Shown: piece after piece, positions 27,694 to 37,255 of the stretch
Layout of the letters: each line of letters begins with the position of its first letter
Position numbering within the stretch: position 1 is the stretch's first letter
Assembly (NCBI RefSeq): GCF_003385845.1
Contig: NZ_QRDJ01000009.1
Location: 1 to 64,000, forward strand
DNA: 64,000 bases
Source of the DNA: Kushneria indalinina DSM 14324
GTDB lineage: Bacteria; Pseudomonadota; Gammaproteobacteria; Pseudomonadales; Halomonadaceae
Direction: 5' to 3'
The notes under the pieces: model-generated
Told to the model about the DNA's origin: nothing
The model's database searches: none
What the model saw: only the letters and a program-made list of their open reading frames with translations
Position numbers and translations under genes: made by a program

Positions 27694-28043
27694 AATTTCC
27701 TCTTTTTGGTAGGCTCGCTTATTGATTTGAGAGTGCATATGCGCTTAAAAACGAGGCAATGTGTACTCTGGATCGGCTATCAAACCTGATATAGTAGATA
27801 GCAACCTTACTACATGGCTCGGAGCTACGGATTATCGAAATTTGCCGGCTGCCTTCATACGTTAGTCCTTGCGTAAGCTCTATTAATCCAAGCCATCTCT
27901 AGTAGCATCTACTTAATGTAACTACCTATTATACCGAGAGCAACGCTAACCAAAGTCTGAGGTGACTTTTCTACTGCCGTGTGTTGGCAGTTATTGCTGA
28001 TAGAGTTATAGCGAGATCGATAATGGGACCGGCGTATAGCGAC
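27694..28043. other. Non-coding right part of the island
   Basis: These 350 bases lie upstream of the amyloid-motif gene and contain no credible gene on either strand, only short overlapping frames without ribosome binding sites. It should hold the promoter of the island genes. I found no clear direct repeat matching the left junction. Confidence 0.5.
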
Positions 28044-28044
28044 A

Positions 28045-28077
28045 GCCAAAACAAAAACGCCCACTCGAAAGTGGGCG
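28045..28077 (-). terminator. Terminator of the OsmC-YcaO gene
   Basis: On the minus strand CGCCCACT, loop TTCG and AGTGGGCG are followed by TTTTTGTTTTGG, about 25 nt after the stop at 28103. The tetraloop and T run make it a strong terminator. Confidence 0.93.
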
Positions 28078-28102
28078 CCATGCACAACATGATGACCTGT
28101 CA

Positions 28103-30301
28103 TCAGCGTTTAGCGTTCGCCGCCCGCCAGGCGTGCAGCTTCTTGTAGCTCGTGATCAAACGCTGATGCCGGTCAATGCCTGCCAGATTCATGTTGGTTT
28201 CGGTGAGACCGTAAAAGCGCACGTCGCCGTTGATCGAGCCGACCGCGGCGAGAATCTTCTCCTCGCCGAACATGCGCGAGAGGTTCTTGTGGTAGTCCTC
28301 GAACTCAAGCTCGTCATCGATGGCGATCTCGAGCACCGCGGTGAGCGCCTGATAGAACAGGCCGCGGTCGCGGGTGTTGTCGTTGAACTGCAAGAACATC
28401 TGCGTGCGGTCGAGCGCTTCCTCGTACTGCCCCAGCGCGAGGCTGATCAGAAGCTTCAGCTCGGCGATCGTCAGCTCCGACCAGACGGTATTGTCGTCAA
28501 ACTCGATGCCGATCAGCGTGACGATCTTCATCTGCTCGTCGAGCTCGCTCTCCTCCAGCCGCTCGAGAAGGTCCGCAAGCTGCTCATCTTCCAGCGCGTG
28601 CAGGTTGAGGATGTCCTCGCGGTAGTTGAGCGCCATGTTGGTGTTGTCCCACACCAGATCATCCACCGGATAGACCTCGGAGTAGCCCGGCACCAGAATG
28701 CGGCACACCGGCGCGCCCAGGTCCTCATGGTGGGTCACGTAGGCCTCATGGCCGTCTTCCGCGAGAATCCCGAACAGCCGCTCGGCCTCCTCGTTCGTCG
28801 CGCCGGAGAAGTCCCAGTCGCAGAACGCAACATCCGCGCGGGCGCTGAAAAAGCGCCAGGAGACCACGCCGGAGGAGTCGATGAAGTGCTCGACGAAGTT
28901 GTTCGGCTCCGTCACTGCCTGGGAGTTGAAGGTCGGCTGGGGCAGATCGTCCATGCCTTCAAAGCTGCGGCCCTGCAGCAGCTCGGTGAGGCTGCGCTCG
29001 ATCGCGACCTGCAGGCTCGGATGCGCGCCGAAGGAAGCGAACACGCCGCCGGTGCGCGGGTTCATCAGCGTCACGCACGCGACCGGGTAGCGCCCGCCAA
29101 GCGAGGCATCCTTCACCAGTACCGGAAAACCCTGGGCTTCGAGTGCATCGATGCCGGCCTTGATGCCGGGGTAGCGCGCCAGCACCTCCTCGGGCACGTC
29201 CGGCAGGGCGATTTCCTGCTCGATGATCTGACGCTTTACCGCCCGCTCAAAGATTTCCGACAGGCACTGCACCTGGGCTTCCGCCAGCGTGTTGCCCGCG
29301 CTCATGCCGTTGCTGAGATACAGATTCTCGATCAGGTTCGAGGGGAACCAGACCGTTTCACCGTCCGAGTGGCGGGTGAACGGCAGCGCAACGATGCCGC
29401 GATCACGACGCCCGGAGTTGGTGTCGATCAGGTGCGAGGCGCGCAGCTCACCGTCCGGATCGAAGATCGCCCGGCAGTGGTCATCCAGCACGCCTTCCGG
29501 CAAGGCGTCATCTTCGCCCGGCTGGAACCAGCGCTCGCTGGGGTAATGGACGAAATCGCTGTTGGCGATCTCGGTGCCAAAGAACTGATCGTTGTAGAAG
29601 AAGTTGCAGGACAGGCGCTCGATGAACTCGCCCAGCGCCGAGCACAGCGCGGCTTCCTTGGTCGAGCCCTTGCCGTTGGTGAAGCACATCGGCGATGCCG
29701 CATCGCGGATGTGCAGCGACCAGACGTTGGGCACGATGTTGCGCCAGGAAGCGATCTCGATCTTCATCCCCAGGCGCTCGAGAATGCCGGTCATGTTGGC
29801 AATGGTCTGCTCCAGCGGCAGGTCCTTGCCCTCGATCCAGGTGCTCTCCCCTTCGCCATCCTCTCCAGCCGTGCCGCCCATCAGCAGCGCCTGGGCATCC
29901 TCATCGATGTTATCGACCACCTCGATCTGGAACTCGGGGTTGTTCTGGATCACCCGCTTGACCGAGCAGCGCTCGATCGAGCGCAGAATGCCGGTGCGGT
30001 CCTTCTCGGAGATGTCGTCCGGCAGCTCGACCTGAATGCGAAAGATCTGGTTATAGCGATTGTCCGGGTCGACGATGTTGTTCTGGGAGAGCCGGATGTT
30101 CTCGGTCGGGATCTCGCGGGCGTTGCAGTACACGCGCACGAAGTGCCCCGCACACAGCACCGTGGAGGCCAGAAAGTAATCGAACGGGCCGGGCGCGGAG
30201 CCATCGCCCTTGTAGCGAATCGGCTGGTCGGTGAGGACGGTGAAGTCATCGAACTTCGCCTCCTGACGGAGGTTGTCGAGATAGTTGACCTTGATTTCCA
30301 T
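28103..30301 (-). CDS. ycaO: OsmC-YcaO fusion protein
   Basis: The 732-residue protein fuses an OsmC/Ohr-like domain (about 1-140, including GDGSAPGPFDYFLASTVLCAGHF with its thiol cysteine) to a YcaO domain (about 190-560: GKGSTKEAALCSALGEFIERL, AGNTLAEAQVQCLSEIFERAVK and AIERSLTELLQG), with a helical TPR-like C-terminus (about 600-732). YcaO domains activate amide carbonyls with ATP; the Escherichia coli protein has been linked to RimO-dependent methylthiolation of ribosomal protein S12. No peptide substrate gene is nearby, so this is likely the housekeeping type. A DsbA-like FrnE gene lies upstream on the same strand. Confidence 0.92.
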   Translation of the reverse strand: MEIKVNYLDNLRQEAKFDDFTVLTDQPIRYKGDGSAPGPFDYFLASTVLCAGHFVRVYCNAREIPTENIRLSQNNIVDPDNRYNQIFRIQVELPDDISEKDRTGILRSIERCSVKRVIQNNPEFQIEVVDNIDEDAQALLMGGTAGEDGEGESTWIEGKDLPLEQTIANMTGILERLGMKIEIASWRNIVPNVWSLHIRDAASPMCFTNGKGSTKEAALCSALGEFIERLSCNFFYNDQFFGTEIANSDFVHYPSERWFQPGEDDALPEGVLDDHCRAIFDPDGELRASHLIDTNSGRRDRGIVALPFTRHSDGETVWFPSNLIENLYLSNGMSAGNTLAEAQVQCLSEIFERAVKRQIIEQEIALPDVPEEVLARYPGIKAGIDALEAQGFPVLVKDASLGGRYPVACVTLMNPRTGGVFASFGAHPSLQVAIERSLTELLQGRSFEGMDDLPQPTFNSQAVTEPNNFVEHFIDSSGVVSWRFFSARADVAFCDWDFSGATNEEAERLFGILAEDGHEAYVTHHEDLGAPVCRILVPGYSEVYPVDDLVWDNTNMALNYREDILNLHALEDEQLADLLERLEESELDEQMKIVTLIGIEFDDNTVWSELTIAELKLLISLALGQYEEALDRTQMFLQFNDNTRDRGLFYQALTAVLEIAIDDELEFEDYHKNLSRMFGEEKILAAVGSINGDVRFYGLTETNMNLAGIDRHQRLITSYKKLHAWRAANAKR

Positions 30302-30403
30302 GAGGCAGAACCGGATTGGTGACGGGTGACGCGCGGGGCGAATTACCCGCCATTATCCGGATTTGAGGAGGGTGTGTCTTGGGAGAGGGTCAGCGCTTCT
30401 GGA

Positions 30404-31060
30404 TCATTGGCGATTAGCGTTTTCTTCCGCCACCTGACGAAGCGCATCGACCAGCACATCGGCGGGCTGGGCGCCGGAAATCAGGTAGCGGCCATCGAGG
30501 ATGAAGCCCGGCACGGCGCTCACGCCTGCATCCATAAATTGCTGCTGTGCCGCTCGAACCTCGTCCGCGTACTGATCAGAGCGTGCGATGGCCTCGGCAG
30601 CGTCACCGTCAAGTCCAACCGCGATCGCCTTCTCGCGCAGAACCTCCGGGTCTGACGGGTTTTTCGCCTCACCGAAGTAGGCCTCAAACAGTGCCAGCTG
30701 CAGGGGTGTCGCTCGATTCTGGGTTGCGGCCCACGCCAGCACGCGATGGGTATCGAACGTATTGTTCGCTCGACGTTCAACGGCGCCACGGAAATTCAAT
30801 CCAAGTTCTTCAGCCACCGCCATGATCTCACGCTGGGACTGCTCCATGGTGGCCGCGTCCTTGCCGTACTTGCGACATAGGTGTTCCAGAATCGGCTCAC
30901 CCTCGGGCGGCATATCCCGGTTGAGCTCGAAGGGCTGCCAGACGAGCTCCACGTCGATCTCGCCATCAAGCGTTTCCAGTGCCTGCTCCAGGCGACGATA
31001 ACCGATCGCGCACCACGGGCAGGCGACATCGGATACCAGGTCAATTCTCAACTTTTCCAT
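30404..31060 (-). CDS. DsbA-family thiol oxidoreductase FrnE
   Basis: This 218-residue thioredoxin-fold protein has the CPWC active site in LVSDVACPWCAIGYRRLE and a long helical insertion. The cis-Pro loop is in GVSAVPGFILDG. FrnE-type proteins lack a signal peptide and act in the cytoplasm, some in oxidative-stress tolerance. ATG 31060 has GAAGGGATCC upstream; the in-frame extension to 31147 runs through the hemB terminator and is rejected. It precedes the OsmC-YcaO gene by about 100 bp on the same strand. Confidence 0.92.
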   Translation of the reverse strand: MEKLRIDLVSDVACPWCAIGYRRLEQALETLDGEIDVELVWQPFELNRDMPPEGEPILEHLCRKYGKDAATMEQSQREIMAVAEELGLNFRGAVERRANNTFDTHRVLAWAATQNRATPLQLALFEAYFGEAKNPSDPEVLREKAIAVGLDGDAAEAIARSDQYADEVRAAQQQFMDAGVSAVPGFILDGRYLISGAQPADVLVDALRQVAEENANRQ

Positions 31061-31115
31061 GATGGATCCCTTCGTCAGTTTCCGGGAAAGGCTCGGCGCT
31101 ACCAGAAAAAAACGC

Positions 31116-31144
31116 CACCAAAAACCGCGCCGAGGCGCGGTTTT
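31116..31144 (-). terminator. Terminator of hemB
   Basis: On the minus strand AAAACCGCGC, loop CTCG and GCGCGGTTTT continue into TTTGG, about 30 nt after the hemB stop codon. The A/T flanks allow some activity in both directions. Confidence 0.9.
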
Positions 31145-31172
31145 CATTTCAAACTCTGGCAGCGGGCAGTGC

Positions 31173-32147
31173 TTACAACCCTTCCTCCAGCAGCTGCGGG
31201 GCGAAGTAGGTCATGATCAGATCGGCGCCGGCGCGGCGCATGGAACCCAGCGTTTCACGCACCACGGCGGATTCATCAATCACGCCCTGGGCGGCGGCGA
31301 ACTTGATCATCGCGTACTCGCCGCTGACCTGATACGCCACCAGCGGCAGCAGGCTGTTGCGGCGGATGTCGGCCATGATGTCCAGATACGCCAGTGCCGG
31401 TTTGACCATCAAAAAATCCGCGCCTTCGGCCTCATCGGCAAGCGATTCCCTGAGCGCTTCGCGGCGGTTCATCGGGTCCATCTGGTAGGTCTTGCGATCG
31501 CCCTTGAGCTCAGTGCCGGCAGCTTCGCGGAACGGGCCGTACAGCGCGGAGGCAAGCTTGGTGGAATACGCCATGATGGGGATGTCTTCAAAGCCCGCCT
31601 CATCGAGCGCTTCGCGGATCGCCGCGACCTGACCGTCCTGCGCGGACGACGGCGCGATAATGTCGGCGCCGGCTTTGGCAGCCTGCACCGCCTGAATGCC
31701 GAGGTTCTTGATGGTCAGGTCGTTGTCGACCGTGTTGCCCTTCAGGATGCCGCAGTGACCGTGGCTGGTGTACTCGCAAAAGCAGATGTCCGGAATCACC
31801 ACCAGCTCCGGCGCGGCTTCCTTGATGATGCGCACCATGCGCGCCACCATGCCGTCTTCCTTCAGGGCGTCGCTGCCAGTCTCATCCTTGTGATGGGAAA
31901 TGCCGAACGGCATGATACTTCTCAGCCCCAGCGCGCTCAGGCGTCGGGCTTCATCAGCCAGTCTGCTTTCCGGGATGCGGGACTGCCCCGGCATGCCCTC
32001 GATCGGCGTGAATTCGTCGGTGTCTTCTTCAACGAAGATCGGATAGACCAGGTGTTCGGCTTTCAGCGAGGTTTCACGCACGATGTCGCGAAGGGCGCTG
32101 CTTGAGCGCAGGCGACGAAGACGGGCCTGGGGAAACTGGGCCGGCAT
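31173..32147 (-). CDS. hemB: Delta-aminolevulinic acid dehydratase (porphobilinogen synthase)
   Basis: The 324-residue enzyme condenses two 5-aminolevulinate molecules to porphobilinogen in heme synthesis. Both active-site lysines are evident ([13 protein letters not shown] and [12 protein letters not shown]). [13 protein letters not shown] shows the Cys-rich zinc-binding sequence, so it is a zinc-dependent form. [18 protein letters not shown] is also diagnostic. Length matches the bacterial family. It is monocistronic with a terminator; GGAGAG precedes the ATG. Confidence 0.98.
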   Translation of the reverse strand: MPAQFPQARLRRLRSSSALRDIVRETSLKAEHLVYPIFVEEDTDEFTPIEGMPGQSRIPESRLADEARRLSALGLRSIMPFGISHHKDETGSDALKEDGMVARMVRIIKEAAPELVVIPDICFCEYTSHGHCGILKGNTVDNDLTIKNLGIQAVQAAKAGADIIAPSSAQDGQVAAIREALDEAGFEDIPIMAYSTKLASALYGPFREAAGTELKGDRKTYQMDPMNRREALRESLADEAEGADFLMVKPALAYLDIMADIRRNSLLPLVAYQVSGEYAMIKFAAAQGVIDESAVVRETLGSMRRAGADLIMTYFAPQLLEEGL

Positions 32148-32603
32148 GGGCTCTCCTTGAGGCGATGAAAAACGATTCAGATCTCAAGTATAGCGCCGTG
32201 CACGGATGAGGTCAGGGTAACGGGGGCATAGGGCCGTGCTATCAGCGGTCAGTGGACTGCACGCCTCTCCCGTGGGGCTTTCCCGCCACGTGCCAGCGAA
32301 AAATGCCGACTCAGGGGTGAGTGTTTACTCAAGTTATGTTGTCAGGCATCACGACTGTCTACGATGAGCACCGATTCCAGCCACTTGCCTGCCAACGCCG
32401 AATGTGCCCTTTTCGTCTCGACGCTGCGCCCTTGCGCGGCGTTTTGTCGATGATGGCCAACGCATCGCAAATACCCATCAAGCGCCGTGCGCCTGCGGCC
32501 ATGTCGCACGCATCACCCCCTTGAGACACCAGCAGCCACACTCATTCATTCGTCCAGCGATTACCATCACCGTGTCATCACCTCAGCGAAGATTACTCTA
32601 CAC
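32148..32603. other. Intergenic region between hemB and an orphan membrane protein gene
   Basis: These 456 bases separate divergent genes and should hold both promoters. A short hairpin (TGCGCCCTTGCGCGGCGTTTTGTCG, near 32430) and several weak inverted repeats are seen, none convincing. I see no small gene with a ribosome binding site. Confidence 0.45.
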
Positions 32604-33920
32604 ATGACAGCCAGGCATGAGACCACCCGGGAACAAGAGCGCTCCTGCTGGGTACTGGGCATTTTACCCGCACCGGAACTGCCCACGCGTATCGTCGAAA
32701 AAATTCGGGAGCGCCTGAACGAGCGACTCTCACGCCAGGTCGCCAGCGATAACGACTGGCGTATCGAGACCGTTACCGACCCGATGGTTGGCACCGACGA
32801 GGACGCTGATGACATCCTGAATGAAGCCGAACGCTTCAAGCGTGAGCACGGCTGGACCTACGTGGTGTGTTTGACGGACCTGCCCCTGTTTCACAGTGGC
32901 AAGCCATTGGCGGCCAGTGCCAGCGGCAACCGCGGGGTAGCAATTCTGTCTCAACCGGCACTGGGGGCGTCACCGATCGCCCGACGCGTGGAAGAGGCAA
33001 TTATTCAGCTGGTCAGCGAGCTGCACTTCGGTAGCTCTCCGGAAGGGCGAAGCACCTACTGCCAGTACCACGATAAAACTCGGCGGGGCCAGCGCAAGGA
33101 AGCCGAGCGGCTGGTCAAACGGCGGCTGTCTGAATGGGTGGCACCCTTTGTTAGATGCGACATCTGTCAGAAAAACAGCGACCTCGACGTGCGCTTCATC
33201 GCCCGCTTCAAAGTGCCCGGCTATTTCAAGCTGATCGGCGGCATGGTCCGGGCCAATCGTCCATGGTCGATTTTCCCGGCCTTTCGCCGCATCGGTGCCG
33301 CCGCCTTCGCGACCGGCGCCTACGGGATGATTTTTAACTCGATGTGGCGACTGGCCGACAGCTACGAGCCATGGCGTTTTTTGATCCTGATGCTGCTTTC
33401 CATGTTCGCCATGGTGATATGGATCATGATCGATCACGGCCTGTGGGAGCCGGTGCGCCACAAGGACGCGTTTTCCAACGCCAATCTTTACAATATCGCC
33501 ACGGTCAGCACGCTGAGTATCGGGGTGCTGTTTTATTACCTTCTGCTGACGCTATTGTTCTTTGCCACGGCCTTTCTTTTTGTGCCATCGGCGGTCATGG
33601 GGCAAACGCTTGGCCATGAAGTCGGCGCACTTGAGTTTGCCGCGCTCGGATGGCTCGCCGCCTCGCTGGCAACCGTCGGCGGTGCGCTGGGGTCCGGGCT
33701 TGAAAGTGACGACACCGTGCGAAACGCCACCTATGGCTATCGCCAGCAGCTTCGCCAGAAACGCCTTCAGGAACAGCGCGACAGCAACAATGACAACGAG
33801 GACCCCAAAGACCCTGAAAAGGACGAGGGTGATCAAAACGACGATGAAAGGTGCGACGGTGAGCGTGATGCACAAGACCCGCAAAAAAAGCCCCAACGCT
33901 CGAGCCCCAGCAGGGACTAG
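32604..33920 (+). CDS. Orphan inner-membrane protein with acidic tail
   Basis: The 438-residue protein has an N-terminal soluble alpha/beta domain (about 10-150) with DWRIETVTDPMVG and a conserved-looking stretch around YVVCLTDLPLFHSGKPL and LSQPALGASPIARRVEEAI. A basic linker containing a CDICQ pair follows, then four likely membrane helices (about 225-385). The last 50 residues are low-complexity and charged (DSNNDNEDPKDPEKDEGDQN). I do not recognise a characterised family; similar conserved hypotheticals exist in other phyla as far as I recall. The upstream frame to 32487 lacks support. ATG 32604 has only a weak ribosome binding site. Confidence 0.75.
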   Translation: MTARHETTREQERSCWVLGILPAPELPTRIVEKIRERLNERLSRQVASDNDWRIETVTDPMVGTDEDADDILNEAERFKREHGWTYVVCLTDLPLFHSGKPLAASASGNRGVAILSQPALGASPIARRVEEAIIQLVSELHFGSSPEGRSTYCQYHDKTRRGQRKEAERLVKRRLSEWVAPFVRCDICQKNSDLDVRFIARFKVPGYFKLIGGMVRANRPWSIFPAFRRIGAAAFATGAYGMIFNSMWRLADSYEPWRFLILMLLSMFAMVIWIMIDHGLWEPVRHKDAFSNANLYNIATVSTLSIGVLFYYLLLTLLFFATAFLFVPSAVMGQTLGHEVGALEFAALGWLAASLATVGGALGSGLESDDTVRNATYGYRQQLRQKRLQEQRDSNNDNEDPKDPEKDEGDQNDDERCDGERDAQDPQKKPQRSSPSRD

Positions 33921-33943
33921 CCGGCTGTATGCATTGAGACGCC

Positions 33944-35098
33944 CTACTGCCTGAGCGTCTCCAGTGCGCTGGCCAGGGCGTTTTCGTCGATCTCCTCGAT
34001 CGAGCGCTTGCTGGTCAGGGTCATTGCCACCCGCATCTCCTTTTCGAACAGCTCAAGCAGATTGGTCACACCCGCCTCGCCTGCGGCGGCCAGGGCAAAG
34101 ATCCATGAGCGTCCGAGCAGCACGGCGTCCGCCCCCAGGGCAATCATGCGCACGACGTCCAGCCCGTTACGCACGCCGGAATCCGCCAGCACCTTGAGAT
34201 CGCCGCTGACGGCATCAGCGATCGGCGGCAGCGCCCGGGCGCTCGAGAGCACGCCATCGAGCTGGCGCCCGCCATGGTTGGACACCACGATGCCGTCGGC
34301 GCCGAAGCGCACCGCATCGCGGGCATCCTCCGGGTCGAGAATGCCCTTGATGATCATGCTTCCCTTCCAGAAATCGCGGATCCACTCCAGATCCTTCCAC
34401 GAGATCGCCGGGTCGAAATTCTTGCTTAACCAGCCGATGTAGTCCTCAAGCCCCGTCACCTGACCGCGGTATTCGGAGATGTTGCCCAGATCGTGCGGGC
34501 GACCGTTAATACCGACATCCCAGCTCCACTGCGGGTGCGTCACCGCCTGAAACATGCGCCTTTGCGCGGCAAAGGGTCCGCTCATGCCGGAGTGAGCGTC
34601 GCGATAGCGCGCGCCGGGGGTGGGCATGTCCACCGTGAAGACCAGCGTGCGAACGCCTGCCGCCCATGCTTTCTCCAACACATGTTGCATGAAGCCGCGG
34701 TCCTTCAACACGTAGAGCTGAAACCACATGGCCTGGTCGGTCGCGCGGGCCACCTCCTCGATCGGACAAACCGAGACCGTCGACAGGGTAAAGGGCACGC
34801 CCTTCGACTCGGCAGCGCGCGCGGCCTGCACCTCGCCTCTTCTGGCATACATCCCCGTCAACCCCACCGGGCCCAGCGCGACCGGCATGGGCAGCGTCTG
34901 ACCGAACAGCTCGGTCTCAAGCGACAGCTCCGACATGTCAGTCAACACCCGCTGGCGCAGGGCGATATCGGCCAGATCGCTGACATTGCGCTCAAGCGTG
35001 TGCTCGGCGTAGGAGCCACCATCGGCGTAGTGAAAGAGAAAGGGCGGCAGCCGGCGCTTTGCAGCGCGGCGATAGTCGGTAGACGCGGAAATGATCAT
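33944..35098 (-). CDS. lldD: FMN-dependent L-lactate dehydrogenase LldD
   Basis: This 384-residue alpha-hydroxy-acid oxidase begins [20 protein letters not shown], the same start as Escherichia coli LldD. FMN-binding [15 protein letters not shown], the catalytic His in [12 protein letters not shown] and the C-terminal [20 protein letters not shown] are intact. The enzyme oxidises L-lactate to pyruvate at the inner membrane and passes electrons to quinone. An upstream extension to 35218 is rejected. It is not accompanied by lctP or lldR. The neighbouring LacI-type gene lies just upstream on the same strand. Confidence 0.94.
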   Translation of the reverse strand: MIISASTDYRRAAKRRLPPFLFHYADGGSYAEHTLERNVSDLADIALRQRVLTDMSELSLETELFGQTLPMPVALGPVGLTGMYARRGEVQAARAAESKGVPFTLSTVSVCPIEEVARATDQAMWFQLYVLKDRGFMQHVLEKAWAAGVRTLVFTVDMPTPGARYRDAHSGMSGPFAAQRRMFQAVTHPQWSWDVGINGRPHDLGNISEYRGQVTGLEDYIGWLSKNFDPAISWKDLEWIRDFWKGSMIIKGILDPEDARDAVRFGADGIVVSNHGGRQLDGVLSSARALPPIADAVSGDLKVLADSGVRNGLDVVRMIALGADAVLLGRSWIFALAAAGEAGVTNLLELFEKEMRVAMTLTSKRSIEEIDENALASALETLRQ

Positions 35099-35128
35099 GG
35101 CAGTGCTCGTTGGAAGATGAATTTTCCA

Positions 35129-35147
35129 CATTGCGATATTCACAATG
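35129..35147 (-). promoter_or_regulatory. Inverted repeat upstream of lldD
   Basis: CATTG and CAATG arms flank 9 bases, centred about 40 bp upstream of the lldD ATG. The short arms make this only a possible operator; the cognate regulator is unknown. Confidence 0.3.
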
Positions 35148-35235
35148 ATGGCACTTTCATCCGTTTTGAAAACCGAATCTCCAACGACATGCCGGTGCGC
35201 GGTCGATAGCTCCATCATCAGCAGGCGGATGCATT

Positions 35236-36258
35236 TTACGTCACCAGTTCACCACGCACGGTCAGCGTACACACCTCTGCCTGCGGGTCGCGCATCTGTA
35301 CCAGCAGCTGCTCGAGGGCCTGAGCACCGGCGCGGTAGCCGTCGTGCACCACGCACGGCACGGTGATATCGAAAATTTCCAGATAGGGCAGCCGGTCAAT
35401 GCCGACCACGCAGGTCTGATCGCGACCGATACCGGCTTCCCGCAGCGCCTTGAGCGCGCCCAGGGTGATCAGTTGATTGAGCCCGAAAATGGCCCGCGGT
35501 ACGCCGTGGCGGCCGAGATAGTCGCGTACCTGCGTTACGGCCGGTGCCAGGGTGTAGTCGCCCCACAGCACATCGATGGTGACCTCGCCGGCCTGAGCGC
35601 TCAAGGCTTCCCGCACGCCCTCGAGGCGCTCACACGTGATGCGCGAGCGCTCGGGGCCGGCCACCACCAGCAGGCGATCCCGCTCGGTGCGACGCTGGGC
35701 TATCAGTGCCTCCTCCAGCAGATAGTGCGCCACGCGCTCGCCGGCCCAGAGATTGTCCAGCACCACGGCGCTGAAGCCGCTGTCATGGAGGGTTCGATCG
35801 AGCTGAACCACGGCGATATCGCTGGCCTTGAGTCGGACCAGATAGTCGGGCTGATAGTCGGGCTCATCGGAGACCGGGGAGAGAATCAGCCCGGCGGCCT
35901 GATAGCTCAACAGCGTGTCGATGGCGGTGGACTCGAGACGCGGGTCGCTGTCGGTATCAAAGAGCATGATGGCGTAGTCATGCTGCTTGGCGTGACGCGA
36001 GATCGCCTTGATCATCTCGGCGTAGAAGGGGTTATCCAGGCTTGCCGTGACCACGCCGATCAGGCGGCTGTCGCTGCGCTTGAGACCGCGGGCAAAGGCG
36101 TTGGGCACGTAGCCCAGTTCAAGGGCGGCCTGCTCGATGCGCTCGCGCGTGGCCGGCCTGACCAGCTCGGGCTTGTTGAGCGCACGCGAGACCGTGATAT
36201 TGGTCATCCCGACATGACGGGCAATGTCGGCAATGGTGACTTTTCTGCTGGCGGCCAT
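35236..36258 (-). CDS. LacI-family transcriptional regulator (GntR-like subgroup)
   Basis: The 340-residue regulator has the N-terminal helix-turn-helix and hinge ([22 protein letters not shown], then [24 protein letters not shown]) and a periplasmic-binding-protein-like effector domain (about 65-335). The recognition helix [10 protein letters not shown] and the following residues resemble gluconate repressors of the GntR subgroup of LacI proteins, but no gluconate genes adjoin it. The effector is presumably a sugar or sugar acid. It sits between lldD and an esterase gene, divergent from the latter. Confidence 0.9.
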   Translation of the reverse strand: MAASRKVTIADIARHVGMTNITVSRALNKPELVRPATRERIEQAALELGYVPNAFARGLKRSDSRLIGVVTASLDNPFYAEMIKAISRHAKQHDYAIMLFDTDSDPRLESTAIDTLLSYQAAGLILSPVSDEPDYQPDYLVRLKASDIAVVQLDRTLHDSGFSAVVLDNLWAGERVAHYLLEEALIAQRRTERDRLLVVAGPERSRITCERLEGVREALSAQAGEVTIDVLWGDYTLAPAVTQVRDYLGRHGVPRAIFGLNQLITLGALKALREAGIGRDQTCVVGIDRLPYLEIFDITVPCVVHDGYRAGAQALEQLLVQMRDPQAEVCTLTVRGELVT

Positions 36259-36403
36259 GGGGACTCGTTCTACTCATGAAAGAAAGCGCACCGACGTGAC
36301 AGGCACCAGCGAATATCGCACGCTGATCAAGGGATAACGTCTGCCGACAGGGCGCTGCTCGCCACCTTTATACGTTCACATGACATGACCGCCGGAGCCC
36401 ATC

Positions 36404-37153
36404 ATGGCACAGCTGACCTGCCGCTTCGCCTCGCAGATACTCGACGTGACGCTCTCTCTCAACGCCATTGTTCCCGAGCATGCCAAAGCGCCGTCGCCGG
36501 TGCTTTATCTGCTGCATGGGCTGTCAGAAGATGATAGCGCCTGGCAGCGCTTTAGTGCCATCGAGCGCTACGCCGAGAGTTACGGCATTGCCGTGATCAT
36601 GCCGCAGGTGGGACGAAGCTATTACACCGACATGGCCTTTGGCCCGGCCTGGTATCGTTTTCTGAGCGAGGAGCTGCCGGTGATCAGCGAGCGGCTCTTT
36701 CCCATCTCGACACGCCGGGAGGAGACGTTTGTCGCGGGGCTATCGATGGGCGGCTATGGCGCCTTCAAGTGGGCATTGCGCGAGCCCGAGCGCTTTGCCG
36801 CAGCGGCCAGCCTTTCCGGGTCGCTGGATATCGTGGCGGTAGGCCAGCGCGACACGCCGCCGCCGGAGTATCCGCTGATCTTTGACCGGAATCCGGCCGG
36901 CACCGACGATGATCTTTTTGCCCTGCTGACACGCTATCGCACGCCGCAGCCCTGTCAGCCGGCGCTGTTTCAGTGGTGTGGGCGGGAAGACTTTCTCTAC
37001 GAAGACAATCTTCGCTTCAAGGAAGCCGCACAGCAGAGCGCGCTTGCGCTGGAGTGGCATGACGGCCCCGGCGATCATCAGTGGCGCTACTGGGACCGCC
37101 AGATTCAGCGCGTGCTCAAGTGGCTGCCGACTCACGCCTCGGCAAACGCCTGA
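36404..37153 (+). CDS. Esterase D/tributyrin esterase-like alpha/beta hydrolase
   Basis: This 249-residue protein has the alpha/beta hydrolase fold with nucleophile Ser in FVAGLSMGGYGAFKWAL, the oxyanion strand VLYLLHGLSEDDSAWQ and a C-terminal catalytic His in DGPGDHQWRYWD. It is closest to the esterase D group (tributyrin esterases, S-formylglutathione hydrolase). No glutathione-dependent formaldehyde dehydrogenase is next to it, so a general acyl esterase is more likely. No signal peptide is seen. CCGGAG precedes the ATG. Confidence 0.88.
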   Translation: MAQLTCRFASQILDVTLSLNAIVPEHAKAPSPVLYLLHGLSEDDSAWQRFSAIERYAESYGIAVIMPQVGRSYYTDMAFGPAWYRFLSEELPVISERLFPISTRREETFVAGLSMGGYGAFKWALREPERFAAAASLSGSLDIVAVGQRDTPPPEYPLIFDRNPAGTDDDLFALLTRYRTPQPCQPALFQWCGREDFLYEDNLRFKEAAQQSALALEWHDGPGDHQWRYWDRQIQRVLKWLPTHASANA

Positions 37154-37193
37154 GCTCCCCGGCACACGGGTCGGATACATTGGCCGAATAGCA

Positions 37194-37220
37194 CAACACC
37201 CGGCACGTGGCCGGGTGTTG
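37194..37220. terminator. Perfect 11-bp hairpin between convergent genes
   Basis: CAACACCCGGC, loop ACGTG and its exact complement lie between the esterase stop (37153) and the stop of the 47-residue gene (37256). No T run follows on either strand, so it would be an intrinsic terminator of low quality, or a 3' end stabiliser. Confidence 0.45.
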
Positions 37221-37255
37221 AAAGCGCCTGTAAAGCGCCACGCAACTGTAGATGA

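Larger units (their letters stand above)
25451..28043. other. AT-rich genomic island
   Basis: Base composition changes sharply from the GC-rich operon ending at 25354 to AT-rich DNA with long A and T runs, and returns to GC-rich at about 28050. The island holds a gene remnant and three minus-strand genes with codon use unlike their neighbours (AAA, ATA and TTA common). No integrase, transposase, tRNA or direct-repeat boundaries are visible, so it is an acquired segment of unknown route. The left junction is sharp at the VOC remnant. Confidence 0.75.

Noticed and set aside
27382-27789. A 135-codon plus-strand frame in the island with hydrophobic stretches
   Set aside because: It overlaps the amyloid-motif gene, which has a strong ribosome binding site. 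The frame has none and looks like an antisense by-product of AT-rich coding sequence.
25451-28043. Possible prophage or integrative element with attachment repeats
   Set aside because: I found no integrase, no tRNA and no matching direct repeats at the two ends. The shared 8-base word near both ends (CGAGTGGG and its complement) is too short and lies within a terminator on the right.
28133-30322. A 729-codon plus-strand frame antisense to OsmC-YcaO
   Set aside because: Its sequence is a shadow rich in Arg, His and Val with no motif, while the minus strand encodes a clear OsmC-YcaO protein.
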